Assembly (NCBI GenBank): GCA_915275065.1
Contig: CAJZGD010000039.1
Location: forward strand, 1 to 14,088
DNA from: an uncultured Corynebacterium sp.
Lineage (GTDB): Bacteria; Actinomycetota; Actinomycetes; Mycobacteriales; Mycobacteriaceae
DNA length: 14,088 nucleotides
Direction of reading: 5' to 3'
Shown: positions 1 to 6,639 of the stretch, in pieces
How the letters are laid out: every line of letters begins with the position of its first letter
Numbering within the stretch: position 1 is the stretch's first letter
The notes under the pieces: generated by a model
Database searches by the model: none
Seen by the model: only the letters and a program-made list of their open reading frames with translations
What the model was told of the DNA's origin: nothing
Made by a program: the position numbers and the translations under genes

Positions 1-1434
1 CCCGGAGCCGCTACCATCGTCGGCGCTGGTGGGGCCGGCATAGTCCGCGGCGAGGACGACGGTGATGGCGCCGTTGGTGAGCGTGGCGTCGGCAACAATC
101 GGGAGCCCACCTAGTTCTTGGGCGATCGCTGCCGCCTCCTCATTGGTTTCCTGCGGTGCCAAAACCTGCGACTGGCTGTAGGTGCCCACCTCGGCGTTGC
201 CGGTCTCGCCGACCGTGTAGCCGGCGCTCTTGAGCACGCTCGCCACGGTGGTGGCCAGCCCGGTGGTTCCTGAGGCGTTGAGCACTGTCACCGTCGAGGT
301 CGCCGCTGGTTGCGCCGACGTGGTGGTGGCCGCGGTGGAGCTGCCCAGGTTCTCGTTGCCACCCAGGAGTTGGTCGAAGAATTTATGCACCTGGCGGGGA
401 TCCACCGTCACCACGGATTCACCATTGTCACCAGTGCCGTCGATAGAGGTCACGGGGATGGTATTGAATTTCACATTGCCGCCGGTCAGGTTGGACATTT
501 GTACCGCCAGTTGGGAGAGGTCCCAACTGCTGTCGAGGGTGAGCGATCGCTTGGCGGCGTCCTGGAGCTTCAACAGGGTGCCGCCCTGCAACATGTTTGT
601 CGAAAGTATCTTCGAGACCAGGGAGGCCATGTAGGCCTGCTGCCGCACGATGCGGTCCAGGTCGCCGCGCGGCAAACCGTGCCGTTGCCGCACGAATGCC
701 AACCCCTGCGCCCCGTTGAGGACCTGCCTGCCGGCGGGGAAATTCGCCCCCGAAAACTCGTCGTTGACCGCGGCATTGAGGCACACCTCGACCCCGCCCA
801 CGGCGTCGGTAAGCAGCACGAATCCCACCAGGCCGACCTCCGCGTAGTGGTCCACGCTAATGCCGGTCAGGTCGGAGATGGCGTTGATGAGCCCGCGCTG
901 GCCCGCGGCCTTGGCCTTGCGTTCCAGGCTGGGGCCCTCTTTCTCCCCCTCGGCGAGGAGCCGCTCCTTTTCGATGGCCTTGTGGCCGGAGTATACGCCA
1001 TTGATTTTGGTGTTCCCAAGGTCATCGTCGTGAATATAGGTGTCGCGGGGGATCGAGATCGCGGTTGCCGACGACCCGTCGTTGGGGATGCGGATCACCA
1101 TGATGGTGTCCGTGTTGTCTGCCTCCTCGTCACCAGCGTGGAGCATTGCTATTTCCTCCGGGGTGAGCGGGTTGCCCTGCGCATCCGTGCGAGAATCATT
1201 GCCCACGAGCAAAACATCCATGGCGCCGTCGGGGGAGCCGTCGGGAATCGGTATTGGTTGCGAATCTATTTTTGGTATGAGGAAATACCCCGCCCCGGCC
1301 ACCACCAGCATGATGGCAGACAGCAGCGCAATAAGCGCCTTGACGGCGGGTGGGCCCTGTTGTCTAATGGCGGGGCCAACATTCGACCTGGATGACGAAT
1401 CACGGGAATTACGGTGATGGGACGTAGCACTCAT
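1..1434 (-). CDS. LCP (LytR-CpsA-Psr) family cell-wall ligase with LytR_C domain, 3' end cut by window
   Basis: This frame is open from ATG at 1434 to the window edge (478 codons, no stop seen), so the C-terminus is missing. By family knowledge LCP proteins are membrane-anchored phosphotransferases that move undecaprenyl-linked glycopolymers onto peptidoglycan; in corynebacteria the main substrate is arabinogalactan. Seen: a short polar N-terminus, one membrane helix at about residues 32-54, then an extracellular LCP domain at about 70-275 with the GNDSR motif (78-82), NTDTIMV (107-113), SIPRD (127-131) and the arginine-rich FVRQRHGLPRGDLDRI stretch (247-262). A Ser/Thr/Ala linker (364-380) leads to a LytR_C domain beginning STVTVLNASG (380-389). 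The only cysteine in the visible part is C218. There is no clear Shine-Dalgarno before the ATG. The family is certain; which LCP paralogue it is cannot be told. Confidence 0.93.
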   Translation of the reverse strand, partial: MSATSHHRNSRDSSSRSNVGPAIRQQGPPAVKALIALLSAIMLVVAGAGYFLIPKIDSQPIPIPDGSPDGAMDVLLVGNDSRTDAQGNPLTPEEIAMLHAGDEEADNTDTIMVIRIPNDGSSATAISIPRDTYIHDDDLGNTKINGVYSGHKAIEKERLLAEGEKEGPSLERKAKAAGQRGLINAISDLTGISVDHYAEVGLVGFVLLTDAVGGVEVCLNAAVNDEFSGANFPAGRQVLNGAQGLAFVRQRHGLPRGDLDRIVRQQAYMASLVSKILSTNMLQGGTLLKLQDAAKRSLTLDSSWDLSQLAVQMSNLTGGNVKFNTIPVTSIDGTGDNGESVVTVDPRQVHKFFDQLLGGNENLGSSTAATTTSAQPAATSTVTVLNASGTTGLATTVASVLKSAGYTVGETGNAEVGTYSQSQVLAPQETNEEAAAIAQELGGLPIVADATLTNGAITVVLAADYAGPTSADDGSGSG

Positions 1435-1499
1435 ACTGATACCAGGGTAACTAAATAGCCAGGGCTAGACCATGAGCTACCCACAGGTGTCGCCGTGGA

Positions 1500-1505
1500 T
1501 ATAGT
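1500..1505 (+). promoter_or_regulatory. -10 element TATAGT of a probable leaderless promoter
   Basis: TATAGT fits the actinobacterial -10 pattern TAnnnT and lies 6 nt before the ATG at 1512, which puts the expected transcript start at or next to the A of the start codon. No Shine-Dalgarno is present. The 77-bp gap 1435-1511 also has to hold the promoter of the divergent LCP gene, for which no convincing hexamer pair was found. No good -35 is seen, which is common in this group. Confidence 0.55.
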
Positions 1506-1511
1506 GAAATC

Positions 1512-2090
1512 ATGGTAGGTGTGACGGAATCCGCTGCGGAAAACCCGCTAGACGATAACCTGTTCGAAACGATAGATGATGTGTATTGGCGTGCGACGGT
1601 TGGGGATATCATTGCCGCGCACTCTGACCCGCAGCACCCCCTCCGAGCCCTTGACCCGCAACGCTTTACGACGGTGTACCGCCAGGTCACCGCGCTACTC
1701 ACCAGGGTTGCCACCACCATGGGTCGGTTTCGCCTTCGGGACCAGGTGCCTGTGCGCCCACCCGGCCGGCAGGTGGCGGCCCCGGCCACGGTTCCCGACA
1801 TATCAGCCCTGGATCTGGTCAGCCAGCTGCGCGCCGACATTCGTAACCTGCGCACCCCGCGTGACCGCTCGGAAATGAGCCGGCTCATGTCCCAGCATTC
1901 GGCCACTATCGACGTGTTGGCCCGCACCATCCGTGCCGCGGACGCAGACCATGCGCTGGCGCTCAAGGAAAGCGAAACCCGCAGGCTCCAAGCCCAGCGG
2001 CGGGAACAGGCGGCTCGGCGAACCATCCGATATTATGCGGCAGCCAGCCTTATCCTCGGGGTTGCGGTGGTGATCATGTGGCTGGGGTAG
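1512..2090 (+). CDS. Hypothetical tail-anchored membrane protein with coiled-coil stalk
   Basis: I do not recognise a named family in this 192-residue protein. It has a soluble N-terminal region (1-90) with many acidic residues at its start, a Pro/Ala-rich linker near 79-95, and a long charged helical stretch (about 100-170, rich in R, E, Q and A) that looks like a coiled coil. It ends in a single hydrophobic helix at about 174-191, preceded by the basic run RREQAARRTIR. Only a residue or so follows the helix, so the predicted topology is a cytoplasmic N-terminal body held by a C-terminal tail anchor, with no signal peptide. The ATG at 1512 is favoured by the -10 element just upstream. It is divergent from the LCP gene and convergent with the Panacea-domain gene (27 bp between stops). 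A role in envelope biology is suggested only by the LCP neighbour. Confidence 0.8.
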   Translation: MVGVTESAAENPLDDNLFETIDDVYWRATVGDIIAAHSDPQHPLRALDPQRFTTVYRQVTALLTRVATTMGRFRLRDQVPVRPPGRQVAAPATVPDISALDLVSQLRADIRNLRTPRDRSEMSRLMSQHSATIDVLARTIRAADADHALALKESETRRLQAQRREQAARRTIRYYAAASLILGVAVVIMWLG

Positions 2091-2117
2091 CTGGCTGGCC
2101 ACCTTTGGGGATAATTG

Positions 2118-2657
2118 CTAACGCGTAGCGAGCAATGCCAATGTGCCACCCCACGTCTTTTCTATTTTGGCTATGGCAGCTAATGCTGTTTCGAGAGAAT
2201 AACTCTCGGGAATGAGAGCCCCTGGCGGGCAGGAAGGCACATTCGGCGTGGAATGAAGCAGGTCGGTAAATTCCTCCCGCATTGTCGTCACGCTCAATAC
2301 TTCCTGGGAGTGTGCGTTATCGGGCAGGTTCCGCCGTGCCTCTTTCCATGCTTTCCCTCGGCTGAGTTTCGACAGCTCGGCAAAATCTTTATCCCTGTAG
2401 CAATCGACCACACTTTCTATGGTGCGTAGCTCGGTAGTCGTCAAGCTTGTGGAATCGCTGCCTGGCTTGTTTCGATCGCGCAGAGCAATAGGGACAGGAC
2501 CGCTAGCCCATGCCTGCAATGGTTCTTGGAACAACGGGCAACCGGTCCAAGCGAGCTTCCACCCTTGGGAAAAATAGCAGAGTTTATAGAGCTTCATTGT
2601 GTCCACGGTTGGAACCAACTCCGTGATGTATTGACCCACGTCATAAACATTTGCCAT
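2118..2657 (-). CDS. Panacea (SocA-like, former DUF4065) antitoxin-domain protein
   Basis: This 179-residue protein carries the hallmark of the Panacea/SocA/GepA family near its N-terminus: MKLYKLCYFSQGWKLAWTG (21-39), then PLFQEPLQAW and GPV (41-55), with the usual later block LSKLSRGKAWKEARRNL (95-111). In this family the domain acts as a neutralising antitoxin or as a proteolytic adaptor (SocA of Caulobacter), usually beside a toxin gene. Here no small toxin ORF adjoins it: downstream is the convergent tail-anchored gene, and upstream on the same strand is a CAAX-type protease 64 bp away. The start is the ATG at 2657, preceded by an AAAGGAG Shine-Dalgarno at 2666-2672 with 8-nt spacing, unlike the leaderless neighbours. 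A perfect inverted repeat lies 39 bp upstream and could be an autoregulatory operator. Domain call firm; toxin partner unknown. Confidence 0.85.
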   Translation of the reverse strand: MANVYDVGQYITELVPTVDTMKLYKLCYFSQGWKLAWTGCPLFQEPLQAWASGPVPIALRDRNKPGSDSTSLTTTELRTIESVVDCYRDKDFAELSKLSRGKAWKEARRNLPDNAHSQEVLSVTTMREEFTDLLHSTPNVPSCPPGALIPESYSLETALAAIAKIEKTWGGTLALLATR

Positions 2658-2695
2658 TGCTCAAACTCCTTTCCCACTGTGCTGCTATGTGGTCA

Positions 2696-2727
2696 GTCTA
2701 GTGTTGAATAGACTCCACACACTAGAC
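2696..2727. repeat. Perfect 9-bp inverted repeat, candidate operator before the Panacea gene
   Basis: GTCTAGTGT (2696-2704) and ACACTAGAC (2719-2727) are exact inverted copies separated by 14 nt. The repeat overlaps the stop codon of the CAAX-protease gene (2722-2724) and ends 38 nt before the Panacea start at 2657. Read on the minus strand there is no T-run after the hairpin, so an intrinsic terminator is unlikely. A TAGACT hexamer (2695-2700, minus strand) that could serve as a -10 overlaps one arm, which would suit an autorepression site. That role is inference. Confidence 0.6.
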
Positions 2728-3390
2728 AAGCAGGGTCATGATGACTATGGGCAGGTTATTGGCAATATGCAGCAGGCTCGACAACACAACATTACGGCCG
2801 GACAACACATAGACCAGGCCAAGTCCCAGGCCTGCGGCGGCGAAACTTACGGCGTTAATCCATTCTGATGCCACCAACGAATACACGTGGAACATGCCAA
2901 ACAGCATGCTTGACACCACCAGTGACATCCAGGTGGGGGCGTGTTTCCCGAGAGAACCAATGAGGAACTGGCGGAAAAATAACTCCTCCACTATCGGCGC
3001 CACAATCCCGATGTACACCATGGGCAGGATCAGTTGAACCAGGCTTGCCCGGGGCTGAGACAACTCGCCGGTGTTTTGCGGTTCGGCGGGAGCAACACTG
3101 AAATAGTCGAAAAGATACTGGGTGAGATACCCAACCGCCACGGTCAGGGCCAGAATCCCCAGATAACCACCAACCACCATGGCGAACGATCGAGTCTTAT
3201 GCTGCCACGCCCGACGAGCGGCCTCGGCCAGCACCTGGCGGTAGGCCACCAGGGCGGCAAGAATCACCACAACATACACGCCAGGCATGACCATGGTTGG
3301 GAGAACCGACCCCAACAGCGGCCTCGACGCATAAACCAGCACAAAAACCCACGTGGCTATCGTGGCGGCATAACTTCGATCACTTACCAT
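2722..3390 (-). CDS. CPBP family (CAAX/Abi-type) intramembrane glutamic protease
   Basis: A 222-residue multi-pass membrane protein with the family's three motifs: EELFFRQ (EExxxR; E135, E136, R140), LFGMFHV (FxxxH; H168) and LLHIANN (H208, N211). Hydrophobic segments lie at about 9-33, 35-51, 70-90, 117-133, 154-172, 178-197 and 205-220. In eukaryotes this fold (Rce1) cleaves prenylated CAAX proteins. Bacterial members are diverse: bacteriocin self-immunity, regulated proteolysis of membrane proteins, and a few linked to phage resistance (Abi). The substrate here is unknown. A TTG at 3396 is also in frame, but the ATG at 3390 is preferred because a TATCGT -10-like hexamer ends 6 nt before it, as in other leaderless genes of this window. 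The Panacea gene follows 64 bp downstream and may be co-transcribed. The glnA terminator isolates both genes from glnA. Confidence 0.88.
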   Translation of the reverse strand: MVSDRSYAATIATWVFVLVYASRPLLGSVLPTMVMPGVYVVVILAALVAYRQVLAEAARRAWQHKTRSFAMVVGGYLGILALTVAVGYLTQYLFDYFSVAPAEPQNTGELSQPRASLVQLILPMVYIGIVAPIVEELFFRQFLIGSLGKHAPTWMSLVVSSMLFGMFHVYSLVASEWINAVSFAAAGLGLGLVYVLSGRNVVLSSLLHIANNLPIVIMTLLV

Positions 3391-3396
3391 GCCCAA

Positions 3397-3402
3397 ACGA
3401 TA
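3397..3402 (-). promoter_or_regulatory. -10 element TATCGT of a probable leaderless promoter
   Basis: On the minus strand TATCGT is followed by 6 nt and then the ATG at 3390. It matches TAnnnT at the spacing that would start transcription on the start codon. There is no Shine-Dalgarno in the short gap, which supports a leaderless message and the ATG over the TTG at 3396. Confidence 0.5.
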
Positions 3403-3465
3403 CGCCGCCCCACAGCATCATGGCCTCCTGGGTGTGACTATCCGGTCGGTCGTCGGAAAGGCACG

Positions 3466-3500
3466 AAAAAACCAACGATGGCAGGTTTGCCACCGTTGGT
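3466..3500 (-). terminator. Rho-independent terminator of glnA
   Basis: On the minus strand, 19 nt after the glnA stop, a 13-bp stem (ACCAACGGTGGCA with TGCCATCGTTGGT, one G-U pair) closes a 4-nt AACC loop and runs directly into six Ts (A-run 3466-3471 on the plus strand). This is a textbook intrinsic terminator. It separates glnA from the CAAX-protease promoter. The flanking 14-mer GGCACGAAAAAACC (3460-3473) recurs at the lipA terminator. Confidence 0.95.
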
Positions 3501-3519
3501 CACCACGTCGACAAGCAAA

Positions 3520-4953
3520 CTAGCAGTCGAAATACAGTTCGAACTCCTGCGGCGTGGGGCGCAACCGCACCGGATCAATCTCGTGATCGTACTTCAACTT
3601 GATATACGTATCGATCAGATCCTCGGTAAACACCCCATTATCAGTCAAGAAGTCATGGTTATCCGCCAATGCTTTCAGTGACTCCTCCAACGAACCCGGG
3701 GCCTGCGGAATCGACGCAGCCTCCTCCGGCGGCAACTCATACAAATCTTTATCTACCGGTGCGTGCGGCTCAATCCGGTTCTTAATACCGTCCAAACCAG
3801 CCAACATCATCGCCGCAAACCCGAAATACGGGTTCCCCGACGGGTCCGGCGCCCGGAACTCAATCCGCTTCGCCTTCGGATTCGAACCCGTGATCGGAAT
3901 CCGCACCGCCGCCGACCGGTTCCGCTGCGAATACACCAAATTAATCGGCGCCTCAAACCCCGGCACCAACCGGTGATACGAATTCAACGTCGGGTTCGTA
4001 AACGCCAACACCGCCGCCGCATGGTGCAAAATGCCACCAATATAATAACGGGCGATATCCGACAACCCCGCATAGCCTGACTCGTCATGGAACAACGGCT
4101 TACCGTCCTTCCACAACGACTGGTGCGCGTGCATGCCCGAACCATTATCACCAGCCAGCGGCTTCGGCATAAATGTTGCCGTCTTCCCATGCCGGAACGC
4201 CACATTCTTAATAATGTATTTAAACGTCTGCAAATCATCCGCAGCATGCAGCAGCGTATTGAACTTATAGTTGATCTCCTGCTGGCCCCCACCAACCTCA
4301 TGGTGGAACCGCTCTAAATCAAACCCACACTCCAATAACACCTGGACCATATTATCCCGCACATCTTCCGCCTTATCGTACGGCGGTAACGGGAAATACC
4401 CACCCTTCATCCGGGTCTTATAGCCTAGATTCGGCTCCCCATTGAGCTCGTGCTTCTTCCCCCGATTCCACCAGCCCTCAACCGAATCCACCTCATAGAA
4501 CCCGGCATGCGCATCCGTGGAATACCGCACCGAATCAAACAGGTAAAACTCGGCCTCTGCACCAAAGAAACACGTGTCCGCAATACCCGTCGACGCCAAA
4601 TACTCCTCAGCCTTCAACGCCACCGTCCGCGGATCCCGGCTAAACGGCTCCTGCGTAAACGGATCCACCACAAAAAACTTGATATTCAACGTTTTCGCCG
4701 CCCGGAATGGATCCAACTGCGCCGTCGCTAAATCCGCAATCAGATTCATGTCCGACTCGTCAATGCTGGTAAACCCGCGAATAGACGAACCATCAAAAGC
4801 TAAACCATCGGTCAAAGCGTCTGCATCAAGAATATGGGCCGGGATAGTGAAATGCTGTTCCGTGCCGGGCACATCAGTGAATCGAATGTCAATGAACTCG
4901 ACATTCTCGTCTTGAATAAACTTCAGCGCCTCATCGGCGGAGTGAAAGGCCAC
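3520..4953 (-). CDS. glnA: Glutamine synthetase type I-beta
   Basis: GlnA makes glutamine from glutamate, ammonia and ATP in the cytoplasm as a dodecamer and is the main high-affinity ammonium-assimilation enzyme. The 477-residue length is typical of GS I-beta. Seen: the beta-grasp N-domain with DGSS (54-57), the catalytic core with FGAEAEFYLFD (130-140, metal-binding Glu133 and Glu135), HHEVGGGQQEINYK (217-230), KPLAGDNGSGMHAHQS (264-279), NRSAAVRIP (345-353) and the adenylylation loop DLYELPPEE with Tyr405, the position modified by GlnE in corynebacteria. The start codon is GTG at 4953, supported by GAGGAG at 4959-4964 with 5-nt spacing and by the usual MAF N-terminus. Regulation is probably at two levels: an AmtR-like operator at 4997-5009 and adenylylation of Tyr405. 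It is monocistronic, with its own terminator. Confidence 0.98.
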   Translation of the reverse strand: MAFHSADEALKFIQDENVEFIDIRFTDVPGTEQHFTIPAHILDADALTDGLAFDGSSIRGFTSIDESDMNLIADLATAQLDPFRAAKTLNIKFFVVDPFTQEPFSRDPRTVALKAEEYLASTGIADTCFFGAEAEFYLFDSVRYSTDAHAGFYEVDSVEGWWNRGKKHELNGEPNLGYKTRMKGGYFPLPPYDKAEDVRDNMVQVLLECGFDLERFHHEVGGGQQEINYKFNTLLHAADDLQTFKYIIKNVAFRHGKTATFMPKPLAGDNGSGMHAHQSLWKDGKPLFHDESGYAGLSDIARYYIGGILHHAAAVLAFTNPTLNSYHRLVPGFEAPINLVYSQRNRSAAVRIPITGSNPKAKRIEFRAPDPSGNPYFGFAAMMLAGLDGIKNRIEPHAPVDKDLYELPPEEAASIPQAPGSLEESLKALADNHDFLTDNGVFTEDLIDTYIKLKYDHEIDPVRLRPTPQEFELYFDC

Positions 4954-4996
4954 GATTACTCCTCAAAAAGTTCTGGCAGTACCACCCCATGGTAAC

Positions 4997-5009
4997 CTAT
5001 TTTCTATAG
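4997..5009 (-). promoter_or_regulatory. AmtR-like nitrogen-control operator before glnA
   Basis: On the minus strand the sequence reads CTATAG-AAA-ATAG. From memory, the AmtR box first described in C. glutamicum is ATCTATAG-N1-4-ATAG; all but the outermost 5' bases agree (AC precedes CTATAG here instead of AT). It lies 44-56 bp upstream of the glnA GTG and overlaps a possible -10 (TATAGA), the place where a TetR-type repressor would block transcription under nitrogen excess. The amtR gene is not in the window. Confidence 0.65.
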
Positions 5010-5069
5010 TGCGACCAATAAAATATTTGGCCTTATCGCCGCCAGTTAAAGAATAATCCCCAAAACAGC

Positions 5070-5075
5070 TACATT
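5070..5075 (+). promoter_or_regulatory. -10 element TACATT of a probable leaderless promoter
   Basis: TACATT (TAnnnT) is followed by 7 nt and then the ATG at 5083, with no Shine-Dalgarno between. Same layout as the promoters at 1500-1505 and 6392-6397. Confidence 0.5.
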
Positions 5076-5082
5076 ATTAACC

Positions 5083-5568
5083 ATGGCAAAACGTGACCGC
5101 AGCACTGGCCGCACCTGGCTCGACGGCCCAACAATCCCCGCCCCCTACGACGACGATACGCCCGCCAAATGGCCCGGCGAAAAACTCGGCCTTCCCCAAA
5201 CCGGACCCGGCGCCCTCGCATCCGTCGCCCGCCGCGCCGGGGGAGTGGCCATCGACTGGGTAATCTGCTGGATCATCGCCGGATTCCTCCACATGTTCAC
5301 CACCTACCTTGGTGACACCGCCACCTTAACCCTCATGCTGTTCGTGATCCTCGGCATTATCAGCGTTACCCTGTTCGCCCGCACCCCCGGCCAGGCGCTC
5401 CTCGGTATGGGGGTGGCCCGCGTCGACCAGCGTGACCAGCGGGTTGGTCTCGCCCGGGCAGCAGCCCGCACCCTGCTCACCATTTTTGTGCTCCCCGCCG
5501 CCATGGTCGACACTGACGGGCGTGGCATGCACGACCGCGCCACCGGTACCGCGGTCATCCTCGGGTGA
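5083..5568 (+). CDS. RDD family membrane protein
   Basis: A 161-residue protein with a proline-rich cytoplasmic N-terminus (1-42) and an RDD domain of three hydrophobic segments (about 53-73, 79-98, 126-142). The family signature residues are visible: Arg50/Arg51 and Asp58 in RRAGGVAIDW, and the C-terminal D-x-D-G-R-G-M-H-D-R-A-T-G-T block (143-156). The molecular role of small RDD proteins is not settled; some are linked to ion transport. An RDD gene beside glnA and near lipA is a common arrangement in Mycobacteriales. It is divergent from glnA (129 bp) and convergent with the DUF4191 gene (42 bp between stops). Confidence 0.9.
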   Translation: MAKRDRSTGRTWLDGPTIPAPYDDDTPAKWPGEKLGLPQTGPGALASVARRAGGVAIDWVICWIIAGFLHMFTTYLGDTATLTLMLFVILGIISVTLFARTPGQALLGMGVARVDQRDQRVGLARAAARTLLTIFVLPAAMVDTDGRGMHDRATGTAVILG

Positions 5569-5603
5569 TCGGCGCTTACAGGCGGTTCCCTCGGGAGGAC
5601 GTC

Positions 5604-5619
5604 GGCAAGCCTACTTGCC
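5604..5619. repeat. Small hairpin between the convergent RDD and DUF4191 genes
   Basis: GGCAAG (5604-5609) and CTTGCC (5614-5619) are perfect inverted copies with a 4-nt loop, overlapping the DUF4191 stop codon. There is no T-run on either side. It may act as a weak shared transcription end; this is a guess. Confidence 0.3.
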
Positions 5620-6384
5620 CTTGTTCTGCCGTTCCGCGTGCCGACGCGCCCGCCGGTTCATGCCCGACATTTTTGCCTGCGCCCCCTTGGGCAGCGGGCC
5701 GCGTGGTAGGCCCTGACGGTTCTGGTCCACCGCATCCATGGCCTCAATGCGGGCCGCGATCTCGTACACGTCCTCCTTCTTGTACTTGCGCTCCATCTTC
5801 ATCAACCGGCTCTGCAACTTCCGCAATGGCACCTGATCCTCGCCATCGCCCACAATCATGGTGTTGATCGGCACCCCAGGCGCCAACCTACGCAACCGCT
5901 TCTGCTGCTGCTGGAAGAGCGGGCGCAGCCGGTGCGGTTCGCCTTCACCAACCAGCACAATGCCGCCCACACCAATCACCCGGTGCACAATATCCATGTG
6001 CGTGTTATAGGCCACGGCCGACTTGGTGCGCCAGGCCAGACCGACCCCCGCCCGCATGTTCTCTAATGCCCAGCCTGCGGCACCCGGCTGGCCGGCCGCC
6101 TGATTATACACATTATTCTGCAGCCGACGGCTGAAAATCCACAACGCTATCGCAACACCTAAAAGTAGGCCGGTGACCAGCATGAACCACTGGCCCCTCC
6201 ACAGCAACCCAATCAGGAAAAATAGTACTCCCGTGCCAATAACGGCCAGCAGCATGAGCGGCACAAGCTTGGAATCCTGCTTCCGCTGCATTTGGAACGC
6301 CTGCCACAATTGCGCCCAATTTTCTTTCCGCTGCGCCCGCTTCGCCGCGCGCTCTTCCTTCTTCGCGTTTTTATCCTCAGCCAT
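5611..6384 (-). CDS. DUF4191 family membrane protein
   Basis: A 257-residue protein with a very basic N-terminus (1-40, rich in K, R, E and Q), two adjacent membrane helices (about 39-60 and 64-85) and a cytoplasmic C-terminal part. That part contains GVGLAWRTKSAV and the block HRVIGVGGIVLVGEG (134-148), then a highly basic tail ending MNRRARRHAERQNKGK. DUF4191 has no assigned biochemical function, but it is a regular downstream neighbour of lipA in actinobacteria; I name the family from this context and pattern. The start is taken as ATG 6384 rather than the in-frame TTG at 6390, because TATTGT lies 7 nt upstream and there is no Shine-Dalgarno. The lipA terminator just upstream and this separate promoter suggest its own transcription despite the synteny. 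Confidence 0.85.
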   Translation of the reverse strand: MAEDKNAKKEERAAKRAQRKENWAQLWQAFQMQRKQDSKLVPLMLLAVIGTGVLFFLIGLLWRGQWFMLVTGLLLGVAIALWIFSRRLQNNVYNQAAGQPGAAGWALENMRAGVGLAWRTKSAVAYNTHMDIVHRVIGVGGIVLVGEGEPHRLRPLFQQQQKRLRRLAPGVPINTMIVGDGEDQVPLRKLQSRLMKMERKYKKEDVYEIAARIEAMDAVDQNRQGLPRGPLPKGAQAKMSGMNRRARRHAERQNKGK

Positions 6385-6391
6385 GGTCAAT

Positions 6392-6397
6392 ACAATA
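6392..6397 (-). promoter_or_regulatory. -10 element TATTGT of a probable leaderless promoter
   Basis: Minus-strand TATTGT is separated by 7 nt from the ATG at 6384. No Shine-Dalgarno is seen. The lipA terminator lies upstream, so a promoter is expected in this gap. Confidence 0.5.
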
Positions 6398-6536
6398 GCC
6401 TATGAAAAACCCTAGGTCAGAATAATGCAGCAAACCTGCGCGCCACTGGGTCGGCCGCACCAAACATTCGCCACCCACCCAACCGGTGTGGCAGGTCCGA
6501 CAACGGCAAAACACAAATCGAACAATCGGACGAGCC

Positions 6537-6566
6537 GGGGCAGGCTGCCCCAAGCCCCCAAGCCCC
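6537..6566 (-). other. G-rich tract and hairpin in the lipA-DUF4191 spacer
   Basis: The 255-bp spacer 6385-6639 holds the DUF4191 promoter at one end and the lipA terminator at the other. Between them are a perfect 7-bp hairpin with a 1-nt loop (GGGGCAG/CTGCCCC, 6537-6551) and, on the minus strand, three G-runs spaced by CTT (4, 5 and 4 Gs across 6548-6566). No open frame or RNA gene is recognised here. The G-runs resemble an incomplete G-quadruplex, since a fourth run of three or more is not present nearby. Confidence 0.4.
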
Positions 6567-6576
6567 GACCACGGAC

Positions 6577-6620
6577 GGCACGAAAAAACCAGCCAGCACC
6601 ACAACTGACTGGTTCGTGCC
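6577..6620 (-). terminator. Rho-independent terminator of lipA
   Basis: On the minus strand, a stem AACCAGTCAG/CTGGCTGGTT (one G-U pair, loop 6597-6604) is overlapped and followed by a T-run (A-run 6583-6588 on plus). An outer pair GGCACGAA (6577-6584) and TTCGTGCC (6613-6620) extends the inverted repeat with a short bulge. It lies about 20 nt after the lipA stop. The 14-mer GGCACGAAAAAACC is shared with the glnA terminator. Confidence 0.9.
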
Positions 6621-6639
6621 GGCTCACGCCGCGGAAAAC

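Noticed and set aside
310..1395. Long open frame on the plus strand opposite the LCP gene (361 codons)
   Set aside because: Its translation is low-complexity and matches no family, while the minus-strand frame gives a clear LCP protein with all motifs. It is an antisense shadow of GC-rich coding sequence.
2118..2657. Recent horizontal acquisition of the Panacea gene from base composition
   Set aside because: By eye it is more AT-rich than the gcv genes, but parts of lipA look similar; without a computed GC and codon comparison this is not supportable.
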